From Synechococcales cyanobacterium PMM_0003 (GTDB lineage: Bacteria; Cyanobacteriota; Cyanobacteriia; Pseudanabaenales; Pseudanabaenaceae), in assembly GCA_949128015.1 (NCBI GenBank), contig CASBRC010000415.1, positions 1-10,835 on the forward strand: a DNA stretch of 10,835 nucleotides, given 5' to 3'. The notes beneath the pieces are model-generated. The model did no database searches and was not told the origin of the DNA. It saw only the letters and a list, made by a program, of their open reading frames with translations. This document shows positions 5,467 through 10,835 of this stretch, in pieces. Numbering within the stretch: the stretch's first letter is position 1; each line of letters opens with the position of its first letter. A program made the position numbers and the translations under genes.

Positions 5467-6015
5467 CTAAGCGTCTTGTCTAAGGCGATTAGGCGTAATC
5501 CGAGTTTGGATCATGTTAAGTAAGCGATCGCTAACTGCTTCGGATGTCTCGTCAGCATTAACCATGATCGAAATGTCAGCCTGAGCATAGCGATCGCGAC
5601 GTTGGCTATAGATATCATTGAGCGTTTGTAGAAGATTATCTGTTTGCAGAAGTGGGCGTTGCTCAGATGCAGTTTTGAGCCGATTGTGCAGAACATTTAC
5701 AGGTACATCAATCCAAACGACAATGCCATCGTGTAAGTGTGACCAATTTAGCGATCGCATAACGATCCCGCCACCTGTCGCTACAACTAGACGAGTATGA
5801 GCCGAGACTTGTGAGAGTATCTGTTGTTCAAGATCGCGAAAAGCATCTTCGCCATCGCTGGCAAAAATTGCAGGAATTGATTTTCCTGCACATTGTTCAA
5901 TCAGGGGATCGGTATCGATAAAGTTGTAGCCTAATTTTTGGGCTAAAAGCTTACCCACTGTGCTTTTACCCGCACCCATCATGCCAATCAAAAAAATATT
6001 CGTTCCGTTGAGCAT
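5467..6015 (-). CDS. aroK: Shikimate kinase
   Basis: A 182-residue P-loop kinase that phosphorylates shikimate with ATP in the chorismate (aromatic amino acid) pathway in the cytosol. Seen directly: Walker A GMMGAGKST (11-19), substrate-binding D34 and D36 (FIDTDPLIE), R60 (FRDLEQ), the glycine triplet GGGIV (81-85), the lid arginine R120 (EQRPLL), and R139/R142 in the adenine-binding end (RRDRYAQAD). Length and layout are standard for AroK. The ATG at 6013-6015 is preceded by an AGG-containing leader. It runs in the same direction as the cyclase gene 162 nt downstream, but the palindrome between them and the unrelated function argue against a tight operon. Confidence 0.96.
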   Translation of the reverse strand: MLNGTNIFLIGMMGAGKSTVGKLLAQKLGYNFIDTDPLIEQCAGKSIPAIFASDGEDAFRDLEQQILSQVSAHTRLVVATGGGIVMRSLNWSHLHDGIVVWIDVPVNVLHNRLKTASEQRPLLQTDNLLQTLNDIYSQRRDRYAQADISIMVNADETSEAVSDRLLNMIQTRITPNRLRQDA

Positions 6016-6040
6016 TTGCCTATATCTAGAAATTTATGAC

Positions 6041-6067
6041 GGAGAGCGACACAAAGTGTCGCTTTCC
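6041..6067. repeat. Inverted repeat in the aroK/GTPase divergent spacer
   Basis: GGAGAGCGACAC (6041-6052) pairs with GTGTCGCTTTCC (6056-6067) across an AAA loop, with one mismatch in 12. A few more pairs outside (GA/TC) would lengthen it. It sits 26 nt upstream of the aroK start, within its likely 5' leader, so it may fold in the aroK transcript. There is no T-run. Confidence 0.65.
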
Positions 6068-6154
6068 ATCGTGACTAAAGCAATATTCTCACAGCAGCAG
6101 GGCTTCTAATACTTGCTTCTACTTTTTTAATAGACACTTAGAGACACACAGTAA

Positions 6155-6217
6155 AATAAAGAACCAGATTTTTAGTGGCGCGGCGGAGCCGCGCCACTAA
6201 AAATCTGATTCTTTATT
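6155..6217. repeat. 63-nt long inverted repeat (REP-like hairpin)
   Basis: Two 30-nt arms (6155-6184 and 6188-6217) match at 29 of 30 positions around a GGA loop. The outer part is A/T-rich (AATAAAGAAC..., CAGATTTTTAGTGG) and the inner part G/C-rich (GCGCGGC). It lies between the divergent aroK and GTPase starts, so it cannot end either gene. Its outline (AGAACC, CAGA, A/T arm, G/C tip) resembles the element at 8125-8170 read on the minus strand, suggesting a dispersed family. Confidence 0.85.
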
Positions 6218-6291
6218 AAATCGCCGAACGCTTATAGTAAAACTGTAAGTGGCTATATATTTAAGATTAGATTTTTAAGAGTACGTTGTGA

Positions 6292-7863
6292 ATGTTGAAC
6301 TATCGCACAGTTTTTTCTCGCAAAAGTTTGCCCCAAAAATGGTTATTAGGTTTAAGCGTTGTTAGTGTTGCTGCGATCGCAAGTTCATTGTTTTCGCTAG
6401 AACATGACTGGCATTTGCTGAGCATAACCACGCTGATGACTGGTGGGACGCTTTTGTTTGTAAATGTGCGTCAGAGTTTTGCATCAGTACTTGAGCAACC
6501 CACAGCGATCGATCGCAATTATTTATTTAAAGAATTGCAGCAAGTACAAAATGCGATCGCAAAAATTGCCAATCCTAGTAAACGTGAAGCTTTAAATGAG
6601 CAAGCCCAACAAATTACCAGCAATTTACAAAAAAATCATTTTCGGATCGTAGTTTTTGGCACAGGTTCTGCGGGTAAAACCTCGGTTATTAATGCCTTGT
6701 TAGGACGCAAGGCAGGTAAAACTGGGGCAGCGATCGGCACAACGATCGCCCGTCAAGAATATGTTTATCAGGGGATCGATTTCTCGCCCGTTAGTATCAG
6801 CCCAATTCGCATTGATAAAAATTCAGAGTCAAAAGTAAAGCGTCAAATTTCTTTGCTGGATACATCAGGAACCCAAGAAATGGGCTTAGCAGGGCAGCAG
6901 AGAGAAATAGAAGCTCTGCAAGTAGCCCAAAATGCCGACTTGATGATTTTCGTAACGGCGGGAGACTTGACCAATAGCGAATATCGCGAACTCGATCGCC
7001 TTGCGAGTCTGGGTAAGCGCGTGATTTTGGCGTTTAATAAAACCGACTTATACTTGCCTTGCGATCGCGAAAATGTACTAACTAAGCTAAAAGAGCGCAC
7101 TGCACAATTTTTAACAGCCACCGATATTGTGGCGATCGCCGCTCAACCTAGTCCAATCAAAGTGCGTCAATATGCCGATGCTAGCGATGCCAATAGTGAT
7201 ACGCTCCAAGAATGGTGGGAAGATGTGCCGCCTGATGTAAATGCATTGAAAGAACGCATCGAAGCAATTCTTTCTAACGAGTGGGAAGATTTACTAATTC
7301 ACAATACCCATCTCCAAATCAAAAATTTATTGCAAGATATCAATGGCACGGTCAATCAAGAGCGTCGTCAAGATGCCGCCACAATCATCAATCGTTACCA
7401 AATAATTGCTGCTACTACAGTTTTTGCAAATCCGATTCCTGCGCTCGATTTACTAGCAGGAGCCGCGATTAATACTCAGATGTTGATCGATCTCGCCAAA
7501 ATCTACGATCGCCCTTTAAATTTCAAACAAGCACAGCAATTTGCTCTAATCATTGCCCAGCAGCTATTACAACTCGGTTGTATTGAAATTGCCACTTCTG
7601 CGATCGCATCTTGTTTTAAGTTAAATGCGATCACCTATGCGATCGGCGGCTCGATGCAAGCATTCACTGCCGCGTACTTAACCCACATTGGCGGTAATAG
7701 CTTTGTTGAATATCTAGAGCAGCGACCTGAAACTCAATCTGCTCTGAGCAATAATCAAACCGTCTTGCAACAAATATGTCAAAAAACCTTTAAAGCATTA
7801 CAAGGCGATCGCTTCTTTATCGATTTTGTCACCAGTATCTCTAGTCGTGTTGCTACACGCTAA
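6292..7863 (+). CDS. Membrane-anchored Era-like GTPase with DUF697-type C-terminus
   Basis: A 523-residue protein. Two hydrophobic segments near the N-terminus (about 17-35 and 41-58) should anchor it in a membrane. A helical region (75-115) precedes the GTPase domain: G1 GTGSAGKTS (123-131), a Thr pair in GTTIARQ (149-155) as likely G2, G3 DTSG (190-193), G4 NKTD (249-252), and a probable G5 near IAAQ (282-285). The C-terminal part (about 365-465: IINRYQIIAATTVFANPIPA, then helical hydrophobic stretches) matches the DUF697 layout. Related proteins are frequent in cyanobacteria, but the cellular role is not established. ATG 6292 has AAGAG at 6277-6281. The gene is monocistronic, with its own strong terminator right after the stop. 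Confidence 0.9.
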   Translation: MLNYRTVFSRKSLPQKWLLGLSVVSVAAIASSLFSLEHDWHLLSITTLMTGGTLLFVNVRQSFASVLEQPTAIDRNYLFKELQQVQNAIAKIANPSKREALNEQAQQITSNLQKNHFRIVVFGTGSAGKTSVINALLGRKAGKTGAAIGTTIARQEYVYQGIDFSPVSISPIRIDKNSESKVKRQISLLDTSGTQEMGLAGQQREIEALQVAQNADLMIFVTAGDLTNSEYRELDRLASLGKRVILAFNKTDLYLPCDRENVLTKLKERTAQFLTATDIVAIAAQPSPIKVRQYADASDANSDTLQEWWEDVPPDVNALKERIEAILSNEWEDLLIHNTHLQIKNLLQDINGTVNQERRQDAATIINRYQIIAATTVFANPIPALDLLAGAAINTQMLIDLAKIYDRPLNFKQAQQFALIIAQQLLQLGCIEIATSAIASCFKLNAITYAIGGSMQAFTAAYLTHIGGNSFVEYLEQRPETQSALSNNQTVLQQICQKTFKALQGDRFFIDFVTSISSRVATR

Positions 7864-7864
7864 T

Positions 7865-7901
7865 AAAAAAAAGAACGGCGCGTTGCGCCGTTCTTTTTTT
7901 T
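7865..7901. terminator. Bidirectional intrinsic terminator
   Basis: A perfect 17-bp inverted repeat: A8 plus GAACGGCGC (7865-7881), loop GTT, then GCGCCGTTC plus T8 (7885-7901). With an A-run on one side and a T-run on the other, it works on both strands. It serves the GTPase gene (stop at 7861-7863) and the converging psb30 gene (stop at 7908-7910). Confidence 0.95.
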
Positions 7902-7907
7902 GATTAA

Positions 7908-8039
7908 TTACAAATCGCCACTATTTGCAGATAACAAAAAGATGATCACGGGGCCAGAGATGACAATCAGAGCTAAGCAGGTTAATTGAAAAATTAGCTG
8001 AAAATTAATACTGGAAAATAGGGAGGTTACGAAGTCCAT
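7908..8039 (-). CDS. psb30: Photosystem II protein Psb30 (Ycf12)
   Basis: This 43-residue single-pass thylakoid membrane protein is easily missed because of its size. Reading from ATG 8037-8039, the sequence has a short N-terminal stretch ending SSINFQLIFQLT (9-20), a hydrophobic helix (about 15-36) with the SGPVIIFLL motif (28-36), and the end SGDL. This matches the Psb30 pattern INFxxIxQLT...GPxIIFLL...GNL known from cyanobacterial photosystem II, where the subunit lies at the periphery near cytochrome b559 and PsbJ. The length fits cyanobacterial Psb30 (about 33-46 residues). The C-terminus SANSGDL lacks the basic RRG or RKG usually seen before the end. There is no strong Shine-Dalgarno, only AAGAAAA upstream. 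It converges on the GTPase gene. Confidence 0.88.
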   Translation of the reverse strand: MDFVTSLFSSINFQLIFQLTCLALIVISGPVIIFLLSANSGDL

Positions 8040-8082
8040 GGCAGTTTTCTTAAATATGATTAATAAATCAAACAAAATCCTA

Positions 8083-8111
8083 GGTATATTCTAGCAAGCA
8101 TCGCTACTCAA
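8083..8111 (-). promoter_or_regulatory. Candidate sigma-70-type promoter for psb30
   Basis: On the minus strand TTGAGT (8106-8111) and TATACC (8083-8088) are separated by 17 nt, about 45-70 nt upstream of the psb30 ATG. Matches to consensus are partial; TAGAAT just upstream of the -10 is an alternative hexamer. Confidence 0.4.
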
Positions 8112-8124
8112 AAAATCTTTAAAA

Positions 8125-8170
8125 CAGAAAATTAGATAGGGGGCGCGTAGCACCCCTATCTAATTTTCTG
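8125..8170. repeat. 46-nt inverted repeat (REP-like hairpin)
   Basis: CAGAAAATTAGATAGGGG (8125-8142) pairs perfectly over 18 bp with 8153-8170 around a G/C-rich 10-nt loop (GCGCGTAGCA). On the minus strand the element is preceded by AGAACC, as is the 6155-6217 repeat on the plus strand. It lies between the divergent psb30 and TPR genes, upstream of both starts, so it is not a terminator for either. Confidence 0.85.
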
Positions 8171-8190
8171 GGTTCTGCAAAAGCCAAAAA

Positions 8191-8235
8191 TCGAATTTGA
8201 TAAAATCGGATTTGATAAAATCGGTTTTGATGAAG
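8191..8235 (+). repeat. Three tandem 15-bp repeats upstream of the TPR gene
   Basis: Units TCGAATTTGATAAAA (8191-8205), TCGGATTTGATAAAA (8206-8220) and TCGGTTTTGATGAAG (8221-8235) follow each other without gaps. The first two differ at one base and the third has diverged further. Each unit contains a TTGAT(A/G) hexamer resembling a -35, so they may be part of the TPR gene promoter or a regulator-binding array. Confidence 0.7.
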
Positions 8236-8293
8236 AAGCGCTATCATTTGAACTAGAATCACACTACATTCATAATTGGTAAGAGTTATACTT

Positions 8294-9187
8294 GTGCGTC
8301 ATCGAATTTGGTTGCTGGCAATACTTGCATCTGTTAGCGTTGGAGCCTCTCCACTCCGCGCTCAAGCCCTCCTCCCACACACAACAAGGATTAATTTTGG
8401 CAACCTAGAAGAGCAAGCGCTCAACTTAGCTAGAGAAGCTGCCCAACTCGCTCAGTTTGAGCAGTATGATTTGGCTTTACCTCGCGCTCGCTTAGCCGTA
8501 CAACTAGCGCCCAAAGCATTTCAAACCCAAGGCATTCTTGGTAGCATCTATCTCCGTAAAGAGAAATATGCTGAAGCGATCGCAGCGCTCAGTAAAGCGA
8601 ATACGCTCAAAAAAGATGAACCCACAATTTTATTTAGTCTGGGGGCAGCCTATCTCCGTAACAAAAACTATCCCGAAGCAATTAGCAGTCTCAAAAAAGG
8701 CTTAACGCTTGAGCCGAAAGCGGCTACTGCAATGTTTGACTTGGGTAATGCTTACTTTTTGACCAAACGTTATGACGAAGCTGTAACCATTTACAACGAT
8801 GTCCTCGTAATCGACAACAAGTTTTGGGCGGCTACTAATAATATTGGTCTAGTTGAGTATGAGCGCGGCAATGTCGATCAAGCGATCGCAAAATGGCAAA
8901 GCTCACTCAAGCAAGCTGAAAAAATCGAGTTTCTCGCCGCCGAGCCTACGCTTGCGCTTGCCACTGCCTTTTATCGAAAAGGCGATCGAGAGAAAGCAGT
9001 TACTTTAGCTGTTGAAGCGATGAAGATTGACCCACGCTATGGCAAAATCCCCCATCTAGTCGAAAATCTTTGGGGCGATCGGCTTATTGCTGATGTGAAA
9101 GTAGTTTTATCGCAACCTCAAGTCAAGAAAATTTTAGACGAGAGCGATCTCTCTACCCGCCAAGTCCCCAGAATCCGCCGCAATTAA
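8294..9187 (+). CDS. Secreted or periplasmic TPR-repeat protein
   Basis: A basic N-terminus (VRHRIW) followed by a hydrophobic core (LLAILASVSVGA) and SPLRAQA looks like a Sec signal peptide, with cleavage near the LRA-Q site. The rest is made of TPR-type helix pairs: about six units of roughly 34 residues with the usual spacing (for example AILGSIYLRKEKYAEAI-type, LGAAYLRNKNYPEAISSL, LGNAYFLTKRYDEAVTIY, and a WAATNNIGLVEYERGNVDQA unit), ending in a conserved-looking C-terminal segment without repeats. TPR proteins scaffold protein complexes; the partner is unknown. Start: GTG 8294 has TAAGAG 8 nt upstream and gives a compact signal peptide (297 residues). The longer TTG start at 8276 adds six residues and has no Shine-Dalgarno. 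Its terminator follows 10 nt after the stop. Confidence 0.88.
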   Translation: MRHRIWLLAILASVSVGASPLRAQALLPHTTRINFGNLEEQALNLAREAAQLAQFEQYDLALPRARLAVQLAPKAFQTQGILGSIYLRKEKYAEAIAALSKANTLKKDEPTILFSLGAAYLRNKNYPEAISSLKKGLTLEPKAATAMFDLGNAYFLTKRYDEAVTIYNDVLVIDNKFWAATNNIGLVEYERGNVDQAIAKWQSSLKQAEKIEFLAAEPTLALATAFYRKGDREKAVTLAVEAMKIDPRYGKIPHLVENLWGDRLIADVKVVLSQPQVKKILDESDLSTRQVPRIRRN

Positions 9188-9191
9188 AACC

Positions 9192-9437
9192 TCAATCAAA
9201 AAGCCACGTTTTGCGTGGCTTTTTTAATTCTCCGATCACCGTTGATGTACTAATCTTAAGGACACGGGCTGTATCATGGATACCACTGCCATTGATTGCC
9301 ATTTCGCTAATCTGTTGTTTCACCTCTGGCAAACGACCTCGATAAGTGTAGTTCAGCATCAACGTACAATGTTGGCACTCAGAATTACGGCATTTATGGC
9401 GATCGCACTTTTGTTTTTTAGAAATTTGCGATCGCAT
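9192..9437 (-). pseudogene. Remnant of an IS1-family transposase orfA (InsA)
   Basis: The 81-residue frame carries part of an InsA-like protein: the second half of a zinc finger (HKCRNSECQHCTLMLNYTY, residues 14-32) and the helix-turn-helix domain (PEVKQQISEMAINGSG, then DTARVLKISTSTVIGELKK). This aligns with the E. coli InsA pattern of FTYTA, then QKIIDMAMNGVG, then RIMGVGLNTVLRHLK. The first CxxC pair is missing, and the start at 9435-9437 lies inside a HIP1 site, so the N-terminus is degraded. The homology ends at about 9224, where the frame runs into the TPR gene terminator and picks up a spurious tail (PRKTWLFD). No InsB/DDE part and no clear terminal inverted repeats were found. It is a dead fragment, with the element boundary probably within 9222-9490. 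Confidence 0.8.
9198..9225 (+). terminator. Intrinsic terminator of the TPR gene
   Basis: AGCCACG (9202-9208) and CGTGGCT (9214-9220) form a GC-rich stem with a 5-nt loop, flanked by an A-run before and TTTTTT (9220-9225) after. It follows the TPR stop by 10 nt. The A-run makes it partly bidirectional, so it could also stop minus-strand transcription coming from uup. Confidence 0.92.
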
Positions 9438-9522
9438 TATCCAATAAACGCTTCGGTAGTTTATGGAAATGTCACATTATCATGATTAACAGGATTAATG
9501 CGAGCATTTTTTCAGAAACTGC

Positions 9523-10835
9523 CTAAATCCTCTCAGCGAGGGCTAGCCAACGCTCGGTTGATTTGTCAATCTCTTGATTTAGCTCCGCTAGGCGATCGGA
9601 CAACTTCTTCAATTCTGTATGTCCACTGGGTGCATTGTGATAGAGTTTTTTCTCGGTTTGGGTCTTCTCCTCTTCCAGTTTAGGGATTTTTGCTTCTAGT
9701 TCCTCATGCTCGCGCTTCTCTTTGTAAGAAAGTTGCGATGTTTTCTTGGTTTCGATTTTCGGAATTTCAGGAACAAAGGGAGCTGATTTAGCAGATTTCT
9801 GCTCTTTTGCACCTTTAATAGATTGCGCTTTTGCGTCACTTGCTTCCTGCTCAGCTTCGTCTTTCTTATATTCCAAGTAAATAGAATAATTACCAGGATA
9901 CAAGCGAACTTCGCCTTCAGGCTCAAAGGAAAAGACCATCTCCACAGTGCGATCAAGAAAATAGCGATCGTGGGAAACCACAATTACACAGCCATTAAAC
10001 TCTTCAAGGTATTCTTCTAATACTGCAAGAGTTTGCACATCGAGATCGTTAGTCGGTTCATCAAGAATCAAGACATTGGGAGCCGCCATCAAGACTTTTA
10101 GTAAGAATAAGCGCCGCTTTTCACCACCAGAGAGTTTGTTGATCGGCGAATATTGCTGATTGGGAGGGAAGAGGAATCGCTCTAACATTTGCGAAGCCGT
10201 AATCACGCTACCATCATTAGTCTTGACTAGTTCCGATACATCTTTGAGATACTCGATCACCCTTTGATTGCCATGATCGGCAAGATCGTCGGAATGTTGA
10301 TCGAAGTAGCCAAAATGGATAGTTGTGCCAATTTCTACAGTTCCTTGATCAGGTTGCAAGCGTCCTGTAACCATATTCATCAACGTGGACTTACCTGCAC
10401 CATTGCTACCAATGATGCCGATGCGATCGTCAGGAGTGAAGTTATAGGAGAAGTCTTTAATCAGGGTGCGATCGCCATAGGATTTACTAATGCAATCAAG
10501 TTCGACAACTTTTTTACCGATGCGCCGCCCTACCGTAGTGATATCGACTTTGGCATTAGCTTGTTTAAATTCTGTAGCTTGCAGATCATGGGCGCGATCG
10601 ATACGAGCTTTTTGCTTAGTACTCCGAGCTTTTGGTCCTTTTTTTAGCCACTCCAATTCGCGTCGCAATAGTCCTGCGTGTTTACGTTGGGTGCTAGTTG
10701 CTGATTCTTCAGCTTCGGCTTTTTTCTCTAAATAATAGGAATAGTTGCCTGAATAGTTGTACAAATCGCCGCGATCGATTTCAATAATGCGATTGGTGAC
10801 TTTATCAAGAAAATAGCGATCGTGGGTAATTAGTA
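9523..10835 (-). CDS. uup: ABC-F ATPase of the Uup type (5' end beyond the window)
   Basis: 436 C-terminal residues are visible; the gene continues off the right edge, and the missing part should hold most of the first ATPase domain. The visible part starts with the H-switch of domain 1 (ITHDRYFLD), then the helical interdomain linker with many basic residues (about 33-95). Domain 2 follows: Walker A GSNGAGKST (142-150), signature LSGGEKRRL (234-242), Walker B VLILDEP (254-260) and the H-switch SHDRYFLD with H288. A Lys/Ala-rich linker then leads to a coiled-coil C-terminal domain (363-436: LSYKEKREHEELEAKIPKLE onward), the hallmark of Uup. ABC-F proteins lack membrane segments and act on ribosomes or, for Uup, on branched DNA intermediates and ribosomes; which applies here is unknown. 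The stop is TAG 9523-9525; no clear terminator follows. Confidence 0.93.
   Translation of the reverse strand, partial: LITHDRYFLDKVTNRIIEIDRGDLYNYSGNYSYYLEKKAEAEESATSTQRKHAGLLRRELEWLKKGPKARSTKQKARIDRAHDLQATEFKQANAKVDITTVGRRIGKKVVELDCISKSYGDRTLIKDFSYNFTPDDRIGIIGSNGAGKSTLMNMVTGRLQPDQGTVEIGTTIHFGYFDQHSDDLADHGNQRVIEYLKDVSELVKTNDGSVITASQMLERFLFPPNQQYSPINKLSGGEKRRLFLLKVLMAAPNVLILDEPTNDLDVQTLAVLEEYLEEFNGCVIVVSHDRYFLDRTVEMVFSFEPEGEVRLYPGNYSIYLEYKKDEAEQEASDAKAQSIKGAKEQKSAKSAPFVPEIPKIETKKTSQLSYKEKREHEELEAKIPKLEEEKTQTEKKLYHNAPSGHTELKKLSDRLAELNQEIDKSTERWLALAERI

Noticed and set aside
9276..9485. Plus-strand ORF over the IS1 remnant
   Set aside because: The minus-strand frame matches InsA; this one is a mirror frame without recognisable content.
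10264..10647. Plus-strand ORFs within the uup gene
   Set aside because: They are antisense to a continuous ABC-F reading frame with all ATPase motifs.

Overview
The window looks like a cyanobacterial chromosome segment. The octamer GCGATCGC (HIP1) recurs in genes and spacers, and the window carries psb30 (photosystem II), a GAF-GAF-PAS class III adenylate cyclase of the Anabaena CyaB type and an IS1-type remnant. A thylakoid-poor filament such as Pseudanabaena is a guess from the style of the intergenic palindromes; the phylum is well supported, the genus is not.

Positions 1-2490 are an accessory block of small toxin-antitoxin (TA) modules. In order: the end of an unknown small gene, vapBC on the minus strand, a predicted coiled-coil antitoxin with a DUF6516/TumE-like toxin, and a BECR-like toxin with a DUF2283 protein. 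A direct repeat with a ~30-nt near-invariant core (98-126, 929-958, 1769-1798, 2445-2473) separates every module, always in the same orientation, even though vapBC is inverted. Two copies share an extra ~60 nt on the right, and the other two share a left part that starts inside the stop end of the preceding gene. This looks like a cassette array with repeat-bounded units and is the most unusual feature here. No integrase or transposase is visible in the block.

Positions 2617-6015 hold a large cyclase gene and aroK (shikimate kinase), both on the minus strand. A divergent spacer with two strong inverted repeats separates aroK from a membrane-anchored Era-like GTPase with a DUF697-type C-terminus (6292-7863, plus strand). 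That gene converges on a tiny psb30 gene (7908-8039, minus strand, 43 aa) across a textbook bidirectional terminator.

Positions 8040-10835 contain another long inverted repeat, a three-unit 15-bp tandem repeat, a secreted TPR protein with its own terminator, an IS1 InsA remnant abutting that terminator, and the 3' two thirds of an ABC-F ATPase gene of the Uup type that runs off the right edge. These genes are mostly single-gene transcription units with housekeeping or signalling roles. Only the TA pairs show overlapping or tightly spaced operon structure. No rRNA, tRNA or CRISPR array was seen, and no gene-free stretch exceeds 300 bases.
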